This document shows positions 54,543-63,706 of a stretch of DNA of 64,000 nt, one piece after another. Each line of letters opens with the position of its first letter. Position 1 is the stretch's first letter. The DNA lies in the NCBI GenBank assembly GCA_963752565.1, contig CAVVZC010000006.1:124001-188000 (forward strand), read 5' to 3'. The DNA comes from UBA11574 sp963752565 (GTDB lineage: Bacteria > Desulfobacterota > Desulfobacteria > Desulfobacterales > UBA11574). The position numbers and the translations under genes were made by a program. The notes under the pieces were generated by a model that was not told where the DNA came from, did no database searches, and worked only from the letters and a program-made list of their open reading frames with translations.

Positions 54543-55022
54543 ATGAAAAAAATAATCCCAGTTTTTATAATGTTCATTACTATTGGTTTGGTTTCGTCAA
54601 ATTTCGGAACCGCAGGCACAACCCATGAAGGTCATGGACAAACACACACGCCTGCACCAACTGCAATGGAAAACACAGGCTCGTCAGATACATTTACACA
54701 TAAAGCGGTTGTCAACCATGTTCGAGCAGAGTTCAGATTATGAGCCTGGCAAGCATGAATATGAAAGATCCAAACGGCGCCACCCATCACGTTATGGTAA
54801 ATTTATTTCATGATTCCATGAACCATCCGATAAAAGACGCTGTTGGAAAGAGTTAAAGTCATCGGGCCCGACGAAAAGGAACAAATGAATACCCTGAAAA
54901 ACTACAATGGGATTTTTGCCGCCAACTTCACATTAAATGAAATCGGTAAATACGGTGTGATTTGTTTGGTAAAGGTTGATGGCGAGAAGCACCTTTATAA
55001 GTTCTGGTACCAACATGGCTAA
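54543..55022 (+). pseudogene. Periplasmic protein after cusA, two frameshifts
   Basis: A signal peptide (MKKIIPVFIMFITIGLVSSN) leads into HEGHGQTHTPAPTAM, a His-rich segment. After AVVNHVRAEF the frame shifts; SLASMNMKDPNGATHHVMV follows, and after DAVGK it shifts again to VKVIGPDEKEQMNTL and FTLNEIGKYGVICLVKV, ending at 55022. The reconstructed protein has about 155 residues. GGAGAAG precedes the start. It occupies the place of a CusF-like periplasmic metal carrier but no such domain is recognised. Confidence 0.65.
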
Positions 55023-55128
55023 TACTTGGCCCGTGAAATAAATTGACTTCTTTCGCACAGAAACATGGTGGAGAGAAATTTAACAAAAAAATGCGTGGTC
55101 CGAACATTTACGGATTAGGGAGAGTTCG

Positions 55129-56850
55129 ATGATCAAAAGCCTAAAACAAAAGTTATCGCTTTTATTAATACTTCCCGTGGCATTACTTCTTTTTCTTGCG
55201 GGCGTTTCAGGATTTATATATGCAAGAAACGTCTTGCTCGATGAATGGCAGGAGGCGGCGATACTCAAATTGGAACGCGCTGCGCATTATATCGACATGC
55301 GGTTAAGTCGCTCCACAGAGTGGATTAAATTGTTCCATGAAACTGCCGAAAATCGTGGAGGACCCGCAACCCAGGAATTGATTCTAGCCCGACTACAAAA
55401 TCTGGAAGGTGTCACAAACGTTAATCTGAAATGGACGGAAAATAATCCAGAGTCTGCTCATATGGTCATGCAAAAGCATCATATGGGGGATAAAGGTATG
55501 ATGCGATTTCACCGAGCGATAATCTCTGAAGTAACACCACCGCGTTACGATGCACAAACCAGACAAAAAACGGTGACCTTGATTTCAGATCTTAAGGATA
55601 AATCCGGCCGGCTTGTTGGCCGTTTGGAGGTATCCCTTGGTTTTGACTTTCTCATGCAGGACATCAAAAAATATGGCTGGTGGGAAAGCAGCATGACCTG
55701 TCTGGTCGATTTGACAGGCCGATATATAGCCCACAGCACCGCTATGCAAGGCAGAACCCAGCTGGGAGAGACCAAAGATCCCGGTGGAACTGGCTGTATT
55801 GAAGAACATGCTCGCTGAGCCCTATGGAACCTCACCTGGGGGTTGGGCATCCCCCCAAACTGGTGAGCGGCTTTCTACCGAATAAAGCAGGCCCCTTGGG
55901 TTATTGTTATGTTTGCACCTGGCAAAGATATTTTAGCGCCGATCGGAGAGTTTCGTTTCTATTATGCGGTCGCCGGCGGTTTGTGTGTTTGTTATTATTT
56001 TTGCTGATTCAATTGGTTGGCGGCAAGTCGTTCGCCCGATCCACACGCTTTCCGTTGCCGCGGGACAGGTGGCATAGGCGATTACGGTAATCCCCCTCCC
56101 GCATAACTTCTTCAGATGAAATAGGACAATTGAAAAGCAGTTTTAACTACCATGATCATGGGTTTAAAAGAAAGGGATTTCATCCGTGATACCTTTGGGC
56201 GATACGTAAACAAGGAAGTTGCCAGAGAGTTACTAAAACGTCCTGAGGCCGGCAGGCTGGGCGGAGAAAAACGACAAGTGGCTGTTTTAATGGCCGATAT
56301 TCGTGGTTTTACACAGGTATCAGAATTCTTAACTCCCGAGGAAACCATTCGTATTTTAAATCATTATTTTTCTCATATGATCACAGTTATTCGAGAACAT
56401 GATGGAATTATCGTCGATTTTTATGGCGATGGTGTACTTGTTTTTTTTCGATCCACTTGATGGGCCAATCAAACCCGTCGCCCAGCGGGCCATCAACTGT
56501 AGTCTTGAAATGCAGCGAGAAATGGAACTCTTCAATGCAGAGATGAAAATAGAAAATCTGCCTGAATTGCAAATCGGATTGGTGTTAACGTCGGCGATGT
56601 TGTTGTGGGAAACATTGGTTCGGAAATAAGAGCTAAGTATGGCATTGTTGGATCGGCAGTAAACATCACCCAAAGGATTCAGGCTGAAGCTAAAGGAGGC
56701 GAAGTCATCATATCAGACTCGGTGAAGGCTTTTTAAAAAATGATTTGAAAATAAAAAAATCTTTTTCAGCCCAGCTAAAAGGTGTCAAATGAAAAGATGA
56801 ATTTACATATCGTTGAAAGCATACAAAATAAACCCCGAATCGGGAGGTTA
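55129..56850 (+). pseudogene. Membrane sensor with adenylate/guanylate cyclase domain, heavily frameshifted
   Basis: The first frame (to 55818) gives a membrane helix (LLLILPVALLLFLAGVSGFI) and a Cache-like periplasmic sensor region. Beyond it, several frames together spell YRIKQAPWVIVMFAPGKDIL, a HAMP-like stretch, then GLKERDFIRDTFGRYVNKEV and the class III cyclase domain: VAVLMADIRGFTQVSE, FYGDGVLVFF, LPELQIGLGVNVGDVVVGNI-like pieces and KYGIVGSAVNITQRI. At least five indels are needed. Such cyclases make cAMP from ATP. The end is approximate, since the tail runs into the next gene region. Confidence 0.78.
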
Positions 56851-56902
56851 AAAAAAACATCCTTTGTGATCAGTTGCTTAATAATCCCTGAAAGGAGGTT
56901 GT

Positions 56903-57303
56903 ATGAAAAAACTATTTATTATCGCTACTGTTATTATTGGATTAAATATAGGATCTACTTCATTTGCCGGAAACGGAATGTGGGAGGCTACGAACAGTTT
57001 CATCCTAACCAGGTAACCGAAAATCAAATTGGATCAGGGTGGGGACATAAATCCATGACATATGGGATGATGAATCTCATGTCAGGGATGACGACCCAGG
57101 CAGCTAAAATTATAGGTTCAGGAAAGGCTTCTAAGGAGATGAATAAGAGATTGGCAGAAATGTTGGATCACGTAGCAGAAATGCTGAACTATGCACCTTC
57201 TTATATGATGGGCGTCAAGGTTGTGGATTCTAAGATGATTAATCTAATGCAAGGTATGTTGAAAGATCTTGAAAAAATGCGTAAACAAATCGGCATTAAA
57301 TGA
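56903..57303 (+). pseudogene. Small secreted Met-rich protein, one frameshift
   Basis: GAAAGGAGG precedes the ATG at 56903. A signal peptide (MKKLFIIATVIIGLNIGSTS, FA) runs into GNGMWEATNSF; a shift near 56990 leads to HPNQVTENQIGSGWGHKSMT and a Met-rich helical domain (MMNLMSGMTTQAAKIIGSG, SYMMGVKVVDSKMINLMQGM) to the stop at 57303. No family is recognised. The stop overlaps the next start as ATGA, so the two genes are coupled. Met richness fits a copper-region protein but does not prove metal binding. Confidence 0.6.
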
Positions 57304-59280
57304 ACATGAAAAATCTTAAGTGGTTGAATAATCAATTTTTTTCACGAAATCAAACACATAAAATGAGTAACCCTTCCAACAATATTTTTAAAACCGGATT
57401 TGTACTCAACGACAAATGGGTGATCATTGAATTTGTCGGTAAAGGCGCCGTGGGAGAAGTTTACCGTGCCCATCAGCTAAACCTTAAACGGGATGTGGCC
57501 ATTAAGGTCATCTCGCAAGAAATGCTAGCTTCTTTGGAAGCCGATCCGGAAGAAATCGAAACCGCCATACAGAGATTCCGTCGCGAAGTTCAGGCCATGG
57601 CCCGGGTTCGGCATCACAATGTTCTGCAAATTTTCGACTATGGCTCAGAAATAATCCATAAGAAGACCGTGATGTTCCGGTGGAATATATCGCCATGGAA
57701 TACATTCCCGGGGCAACATTGCGCTTTACCATGTCCGAAGAAGGATTTTATCCTGAGCAGGATCTAATTGCGGCATGGCTCTCTGATTACTTTTTACCAT
57801 TATTAGAAGGTGTTGAAGCCATCCATACCAAAGACATTGCCCACCGTGACCTGAAGCCTGAAAACGTTCTCATGTACGGTACAACTCCGAAGATTGCCGA
57901 TTTGGACTAGCCTGTCTCTATCTGCATGAAACCCGTAACCCAGTCTCTGGATGTCAAAGGAACACCTGCGTATATGTCGCCGGAGCATTTTTTTGATTTT
58001 AAAAATGCAGATCAACAGAGCGATATTTATTCATTAGGCAAAATCCTTTATGAGGCCATTGACGGCAAAATCATCTCAAAGGTCCTTCCGTTTAAGGATG
58101 CAGCCCTGTCAAATTCCGATACGCCGTTTTTAAAAAAACTGGACCGAATCATTCAAGACGCTACGAAAGAAAAAAAGGAAGAACGATTGAAATCAGTGAG
58201 TGATTTGCGAATTGCCATTTTGGAAGCGTTAAATATCCTGAAAACCGAAAGCGTATCGGACACACTGATAACTCCCAAACCCTTCCCGTTGTTATATCAG
58301 CCTTGGTTTATCTGGACAGGTATTGTCATTGCCATTTTGGCTGTGGCGGCGATGGGTCTTTGGCACCTGTTGGGTGAACCTGGAAAGAGAAGGCCATTTC
58401 GAAAAAACCGGAAACAATCCTGATGAAGTTACCAAAATCCGGTTCCGATGAACCTTTAAAGTTAGCGTCTGCAAAGCCTAAAACTCCTGAACCCTCTATT
58501 CTGGGAAATGATGGGATAACTATGCATTTCGTTCCCGGCGGAGAAGTCAAGACAGGAATTACAGGCCCAAAGAATGAAAAGCAAACCATTCAAATATCGC
58601 CTTTTTATATGGATAAAAAAATGGTGACAAACCATCACTTTGCTGATTTTTTAAATGAAATGAAAGACAAATTGAAGGTCGAAAATGGTATTGTAAAAAA
58701 GAACAATGAAATATGGTTCTATCTGGGAGAAGGCACGGAATCCTATGAACAGATTATCTATAAGCATGGTCGATTTCATTTACGGGATACACAATACGCA
58801 GCATACCCGATTACCCGTGTGACATGGTATGGCGCCTCGGCCTATGCCCGACACTACGGCAAACAACTTCTGACGGAATCCGAGTGGGAGTATGTGGTCT
58901 CAAAACAGATGATTCCAGGTAAACAGCCTTCGAGGGAAAAAGCGGATAAACACCAAATCAGTAACGGCAAAGCGTCGATCAGCAGCCAAATGCGCACCCA
59001 TATGATGGACATGGGTTCTTCATTCGACGACAGCAAGAACCAGGTAAAGACGTCCGCGCCCAAGGAACTTGGAGAAAATTTCAAGGAATGGGTCATTCAA
59101 AATGATACAGGCAAGAAAAACCTTTATGGAACCGGATCTAAAGAGAATATTTCCTATCCAAGCCTGGTTGTGGCAACGTCCCAATATCCCGGACAAAAAT
59201 TTAAAAACTTCCGGTATCCATGGGAAGCTTTCGCAGATGTCGGCTTCCGATGCGCCATAAGCCTGGAAAACGCACGCTGA
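57300..59280 (+). pseudogene. Ser/Thr protein kinase fused to a SUMF/FGE-sulfatase domain, frameshifted
   Basis: The pieces give one chain. The kinase N lobe has VGKGAVGEVYRAHQ (Gly loop) and RDVAIKVIS (Lys). After a break near 57668, VEYIAMEYIPGATLRF and the catalytic loop AHRDLKPENVLMYG follow. The DFG region reads DLD then TAG (57908-57910), which becomes DFGLA if one T is added; GTPAYMSPEHF is next. After a membrane helix (WFIWTGIVIAILAVAAMGLW) a break near 58383 leads to the SUMF domain (FVPGGEVKTG, ISPFYMDKKMVTNHHFADFL, YPITRVTWYGASAYARHYG, LTESEWEYV, GFRCAIS). The C-terminal part is an intact frame from 58423. The kinase would be cytoplasmic and the SUMF domain periplasmic. Confidence 0.8.
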
Positions 59281-59358
59281 TCTGTTTTTTCTTCTTTTCG
59301 GCCTGCTGCACTGAACCGACAACGCTGAAATTAAAGGTGCGAAACTTGAAATTAATAC

Positions 59359-59564
59359 GTGTTCATAGAGTGTACTCTCCCGTTTGACGGCATTGGCGGA
59401 GTGGCTTCGTTATTTCAATGATTTAGCAGTGGGGGAGACCGCGCCTCCCTCATGCTTTTTGAGGGAGAACGCGGAGGGGGCAGGAATGCCCCCTCTGCTA
59501 AATCTTTGAAATGACAAGCCATATAGACAGCCAAGTCAAACGGGAGAGTACACTCTATGAACAC
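59359..59564. repeat. 206-bp MITE-like element with perfect 30-bp inverted ends
   Basis: The first 30 bases (GTGTTCATAGAGTGTACTCT and ten more) are repeated exactly, inverted, at 59535-59564. A second inner inverted pair (GGCTTCGTTATTTCAATGAT ... with ATCTTTGAAATGACAAGCC) makes the whole element one long hairpin. There is no coding frame. About 50 inner bases are shared with the element at 36977-37100. The 13-mer GTGCGAAACTTGA lies just outside, at 59337-59349. Confidence 0.8.
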
Positions 59565-59607
59565 TCGCTGAAATTATAATTGTAAGGTTCGGCCTTGACA
59601 AGCGACT

Positions 59608-59624
59608 AAAAAGTGCCACTTTTT
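59608..59624. promoter_or_regulatory. 17-bp palindrome upstream of the TPR gene
   Basis: AAAAAGTGCCACTTTTT is symmetrical about its central C and lies 100 bases before the TPR gene start, just after a TTGACA. It might be an operator. No other copy was noticed. Confidence 0.3.
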
Positions 59625-59723
59625 GTTAAACCAACTGTAAAGATAAATAGTTGAAATGAACTTTTACGAATTGAATAGAATGTGCTTAACGGGTCTTTGC
59701 TTCAGAGAAGGTGAGGTCGTGTC

Positions 59724-60494
59724 ATGAAAAAATTATTAACGGCTATTATTGTTTTCGTGTTTTATATTGTCGGGACGGCCTGGGGATATGATGCCGCACA
59801 TTTTTATAATCTCGGTATGGACAGCACCCAGACGAACACAAAGATCAATTATTTCACCAGGTCCATCGAATTGAATCCAGCGCTGTCTGCCGCGTATGAA
59901 AAGCGGGGGATGCTTTACTATTTTCAGGAACATTACACTGAAATGGTTCGTGATTTTTCAAAGGTTACCGAACTGAACCCCGATGATGCAAAAGGTTACT
60001 CCATGCTTGGTTTGGCATACTTAAAAAAGGACGACTATGATTCAGCGGTATCTAATTTGACACGCGCCATTGAATTAAAACCCGAACTCGCTGAAGCTTA
60101 TGGCTATCGGGCGGAAGCGTACCGTTTAAAAGGGATGTTGGATCTCGCGGTTCAAGATGCCGACCGGGTGCTCGACATCGGCGGCAACAAACGGACCATC
60201 GGCATGGCTTATTCGACCCGGGCAAAGGCTTTCAGAGACTTAGGGGAGATTGAACGGGCTGATGCCGATTTCAAAAAGGCGGTGAATTTGGATCCCGCAT
60301 ATGATATCTATAAATATTTCACCATCACCGAGTATCTTGCTGATTCTGCAGGCCAATCCGGCAGCCTGAAAAGCGTCGGCAGGATGGGAGTGGTCTTGAT
60401 CGTTGCCATTTTTTTTGCGTTGATTTTTAAGATATCCATGCCGGCCCCAAAGAAAAACAAGAAATGGTCTGATTGGTGGAAACGTGACGAGTAA
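59724..60494 (+). CDS. TPR-repeat protein with signal peptide and C-terminal anchor
   Basis: A signal peptide (MKKLLTAIIVFVFYIVGTAWG) is followed by about five TPR units (AAYEKRGMLYYFQEHYTEMV, AKGYSMLGLAYLKKDDYDSAV, AEAYGYRAEAYRLKGMLDLAV, GMAYSTRAKAFRDLGEIERAD) and a C-terminal membrane helix (VGVLIVAIFF-like, here MGVVLIVAIFFALIF) ending in KKNKKWSDWWKRDE. It would display a protein-interaction scaffold in the periplasm, anchored in the inner membrane. No partner is evident. The frame is intact, in contrast with the genes just upstream. Confidence 0.85.
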   Translation: MKKLLTAIIVFVFYIVGTAWGYDAAHFYNLGMDSTQTNTKINYFTRSIELNPALSAAYEKRGMLYYFQEHYTEMVRDFSKVTELNPDDAKGYSMLGLAYLKKDDYDSAVSNLTRAIELKPELAEAYGYRAEAYRLKGMLDLAVQDADRVLDIGGNKRTIGMAYSTRAKAFRDLGEIERADADFKKAVNLDPAYDIYKYFTITEYLADSAGQSGSLKSVGRMGVVLIVAIFFALIFKISMPAPKKNKKWSDWWKRDE

Positions 60495-60573
60495 CCTTGG
60501 TGAAATCGGCCGTCCATTTCACGAGACATATGAAGAAACCTAAATTGAGCGATTGTAGAATTTTCCGGTCGTA

Positions 60574-60722
60574 AGATCCCGCCTTTCGGGGAGATAAGCC
60601 CCGCGTTGCGGGATCTCCGTTTCGCTGCGACAAGCCTTGAGCCTAGCGAAATCCCGAAATACTTCTATCGGGAGTATGAGACATACAGCCGTCCCGCTTG
60701 CAACGGGACTGCAAACGTCTCA
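60574..60722 (+). other. Structured region upstream of copA (three hairpins)
   Basis: Three inverted repeats stand in a row: AGATCCCGC with GCGGGATCT (60574-60616), TCCCGA with TCGGGA (60652-60673), and TGAGAC with GTCTCA enclosing GTCCCG with CGGGAC (60677-60722). The core ACCTAAATTGAGCG is just before, at 60538. They may be repeat DNA or a folded leader of the copA transcript. No T-run was seen, so a simple attenuator is not supported. Confidence 0.45.
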
Positions 60723-60747
60723 TCATGTAGTGGAGGAAATACATTTC

Positions 60748-63195
60748 ATGTCAGAACAGACCATAACTTTGCCGGTAACCGGGATGACATGCGCCAACTG
60801 TGCATTGAACATTGAAAGAGGGTTAAAAAAACTTGAAGGTGTTCAAAGCACCAATGTCAATTTTGCGGCAGAACAGGCCGTCGTTGCTTTTGATCCAAAA
60901 CAGCTTCACGTGAAAGATGTTGTTAAAAATATTCAAGGATCGGGCTTTACTGTGGCCTTCGCAAAAACGGAACTTCCCGTCACCGGAATGACCTGCGCCA
61001 ACTGTGCGGCAAACATCGAAAGGACTTTAAACAAAAAAGTTCCCGGTGTTGTTCAGGCTGCTGTGAATTTTGCCACGGAACGGGTGTCGGTGGAATATAT
61101 TTCCAGTGTTTCCAGCATCGACGATATCGTATCGGCCATTGAAAAGGCCGGTTACGGTGCCATACTCCCGGACGACGCCATGGAAGCAGAAGATGCGGAA
61201 CAGGCTGCACGCCGGGCTGAGATTAAGGATCAAACCCGTAAGTTTGCAACAGGTGTGATCTTTGCCCTTCCTTTGTTTGTCATCAGCATGATGCGGGATT
61301 TCAACCTTATCGGCCTTTGGAGTCATGCACCATGGGTAAACTGGTTCTTTCTGGTTCTTGCCACGCCGGTTCAGTTTTATACCGGATGGGATTATTATGT
61401 GGGCGGATTTAAAAGCCTTAGAAATAAAAGCGCGAACATGGATGTTCTCGTGGCCATGGGATCATCCATCGCTTATTTCTATTCGATATCGGTTTTACTT
61501 TTCCCAACGCTGGGTCAACATGTCTATTTTGAAACCTCGGCGGTCATCATTACTCTCATTAAACTGGGCAAAATGCTTGAAGCCCGTACCAAAGGCAAAA
61601 CCGGCGGCGCCATCCGAAAGCTGATCGGTCTTCAGCCCAAAACCGCAACAATTGTGGATAACGGCGGGGAAAATGAGATCCCCTTAACCCGAGTCAGGGT
61701 GGGTAATGTTGTGATTGTCCGTCCAGGGGAGCGGATTCCTGTAGACGGCATTATTCTCGAAGGAGAATCCTCAGTGGACGAATCGATGCTCAGCGGTGAG
61801 CCGATTCCGGTGGACAAGCATGTGAATGATGTTGTGGTGGGAGGAACCATCAACGGTGAAGGACTGCTAAAGTTTGAAGCCACCCGTGTTGGAAAAGAAA
61901 CCGCCCTCGCACAGATCATCAAACTGGTTCAGCAAGCCCAGGGAAGCAAGGCCCCTATACAGGCCATTGCAGACCGGGTGGCGGCCATATTTGTACCGGC
62001 TGTTATTGTTATTGCTCTGGTTACCTTTGGCCTTTGGTGGGGCATTACCGGTGAATTCGTACCGGCCATGATCCGTCTGGTAGCAGTTCTCGTCATTGCC
62101 TGTCCTTGTGCCCTTGGTCTTGCAACACCAACGGCCATTATGGCCGGTACGGGGAAGGGCGCTGAAAAAGGGGTTTTGTTTAAGAAAAGCGAAGCCCTTG
62201 AAACCGCCACGAAACTCAACACCATCGTACTCGATAAGACCGGAACCATCACCATGGGCAAACCCGCTGTGGTCGACATTATCTCCTTTGATCCCGATTT
62301 TGAAAACAACGACCAGCTTTTAAAACTTGCCGGTTCGGTGGAGAAAGGTTCCGAACATCCCCTGGGAAAGGCCATCGTTAATGAAGCCAAAAAACGGGAA
62401 ATCGATCTTTGGGAGCCTGAAAACTTTAAGGCCTTGAGGGGTTTTGGGGTTGAAGCCAGGATCCAAGGAAAATGGGTAAAAATGGGGAAACCCAAATGGT
62501 TTCACTCAACCGGAATAGATATCGAACACGCCAAAAACAAAATCGATCAGCTTCAGGCCCAGGGCAAAACGGTGATGGTTCTCGTAAGGGAAAATAAATT
62601 GTGCGGCCTTGTGGCAGTGTCGGACACTCTGAAACCAGAATCAAAAGAGGCGGTTGAACAGCTTCATGCACAGCATCTCAAAGTGGTCATGCTGACCGGA
62701 GACAACCTACAGACCGCCCGGGCCATTGCTTCGGAAGTTAACATCGATGAAATTTTCGCCGATGTCCGTCCTGAAGAAAAGTCATTCAAAGTTAAGGAAC
62801 TCCAGGAAAAAGGCGAAATAACCGGCATGGTGGGGGATGGGATCAACGACGCCCCGGCCCTTGCCCAGGCCGATGTTGGAATGGCCATCGGAACCGGAAC
62901 GGATGTGGCCATCGAAGCCGGGGATGTTATCTTATCCAGTGGCAGCTTAACAGGCGTATCCAGGGCCATTCGAATCAGCCGCGCCACCATGGCCACCATC
63001 AAGCAAAACCTGTTTTTTGCATTTATTTACAATATCGTTCTCATTCCCGTTGCCGCAGGGATTCTTGCACCGTTTGATATGGTTCCCATATTCCTAAGAC
63101 AGCTCCATCCCATTCTTGCAGCGCTGGCCATGGCGTTCAGCAGTATCTCCGTGGTCTCAAACAGTCTTCGTTTGTATCACGCAGATATCGAGTAA
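60748..63195 (+). CDS. copA: Copper-translocating P-type ATPase (P1B-1)
   Basis: The start at 60748 (MSEQTITLPVTGMTCANCAL) follows GGAGGA at ten bases; in-frame ATGs upstream have no such site. Two N-terminal HMA domains carry the copper-binding C15-x2-C18 and C83-x2-C86. Membrane helices, the ion-site motif ACPCALGLATPT (C451-P-C453), the phosphorylated DKTGT (Asp about 496), SEHPLGKAI and MVGDGINDAPALAQADVG follow, in the order of Cu(I) P1B ATPases. The length of 815 residues is typical. It exports Cu(I) from the cytoplasm to the periplasm, where CusCBA could take over. The frame is intact. Confidence 0.96.
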   Translation: MSEQTITLPVTGMTCANCALNIERGLKKLEGVQSTNVNFAAEQAVVAFDPKQLHVKDVVKNIQGSGFTVAFAKTELPVTGMTCANCAANIERTLNKKVPGVVQAAVNFATERVSVEYISSVSSIDDIVSAIEKAGYGAILPDDAMEAEDAEQAARRAEIKDQTRKFATGVIFALPLFVISMMRDFNLIGLWSHAPWVNWFFLVLATPVQFYTGWDYYVGGFKSLRNKSANMDVLVAMGSSIAYFYSISVLLFPTLGQHVYFETSAVIITLIKLGKMLEARTKGKTGGAIRKLIGLQPKTATIVDNGGENEIPLTRVRVGNVVIVRPGERIPVDGIILEGESSVDESMLSGEPIPVDKHVNDVVVGGTINGEGLLKFEATRVGKETALAQIIKLVQQAQGSKAPIQAIADRVAAIFVPAVIVIALVTFGLWWGITGEFVPAMIRLVAVLVIACPCALGLATPTAIMAGTGKGAEKGVLFKKSEALETATKLNTIVLDKTGTITMGKPAVVDIISFDPDFENNDQLLKLAGSVEKGSEHPLGKAIVNEAKKREIDLWEPENFKALRGFGVEARIQGKWVKMGKPKWFHSTGIDIEHAKNKIDQLQAQGKTVMVLVRENKLCGLVAVSDTLKPESKEAVEQLHAQHLKVVMLTGDNLQTARAIASEVNIDEIFADVRPEEKSFKVKELQEKGEITGMVGDGINDAPALAQADVGMAIGTGTDVAIEAGDVILSSGSLTGVSRAIRISRATMATIKQNLFFAFIYNIVLIPVAAGILAPFDMVPIFLRQLHPILAALAMAFSSISVVSNSLRLYHADIE

Positions 63196-63493
63196 CATAA
63201 AATTCTTCGTTGCTGAAAATTGAGGGTTCGAAATTATAGTCATTGATTTAAGATCATCTCCAATAGAGCTGGTAATTCTAAACGGGATATCCGACAAGAA
63301 GCGGAGAATCCAAATATTAAATGAAAAGCCTTTCAGAACTTCTAAGAAATATCGGTGAGGTTGAAAGAATGAAGAGGCACGGATAAAATAATTAGAAAAC
63401 AAACACTCAAACCCTTGAATCCTTGAACCCTTGAACCCTTTCTCTCAACTATTCGGGAAAATATCCTTAATTTTTAATATGATACAGGCTTGT
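63196..63493. other. Region after copA with a short tandem repeat
   Basis: No gene is seen. Near 63410-63440 a unit close to CCTTGAACC is repeated three to four times in tandem. The rest is AT-rich and unremarkable. Confidence 0.4.
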
Positions 63494-63529
63494 ATAAAAA
63501 AAGGACCGGGAATCCATCCCGGTCCTTTT
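63494..63529 (-). terminator. Terminator of the Cys-rich gene
   Basis: GGACCGGGA and TCCCGGTCC form a perfect 9-bp stem with a five-base loop. On the minus strand seven T follow. It begins about 20 bases after the stop codon of the small Cys-rich gene. Confidence 0.85.
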
Positions 63530-63547
63530 AGAATAAATAATATATTT

Positions 63548-63706
63548 TTAACAACAGCAAGGATCGACATAGCAACCGCAAGGATCAATATAACAGCCAC
63601 AAGGATCAACAACATGGCAGTCGCAAGGATCAATGACATAGCAACAGGATTCAGAATTTTTTCGATCCGTACTTTCGGAATGTTCTGATTTTGTATTGTC
63701 ACTCAT
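63548..63706 (-). CDS. Very small Cys-rich protein with DPCxC repeats
   Basis: The start at 63706 (MSDNTKSEHSESTDRKNSES) follows AAAGGGGGTGA at six bases, a much better site than the in-frame ATG at 63769. The product has 52 residues, 11 of them Cys. The C-terminal 32 residues are four units of the form (Y/H)-(V/I)-D-P-C-x-C, closing with VDPCCC. The N-terminal 20 residues are polar and Ser-rich. There is no signal peptide. The pattern is metallothionein-like and the gene is next to copA, so Cu(I) or Zn(II) buffering is an inference. I do not recognise a named family. A clear terminator follows. Confidence 0.75.
   Translation of the reverse strand: MSDNTKSEHSESTDRKNSESCCYVIDPCDCHVVDPCGCYIDPCGCYVDPCCC

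Noticed and set aside
57908..57910. In-frame TAG in the kinase, considered as pyrrolysine
   Set aside because: It falls in the DFG motif, where one missing T in a T-run restores DFGLA. Compensating indels explain it better than a Pyl codon.
63410..63440. Tandem CCTTGAACC units considered as a CRISPR or iteron array
   Set aside because: Units are nine bases, without spacers, and only three to four copies.
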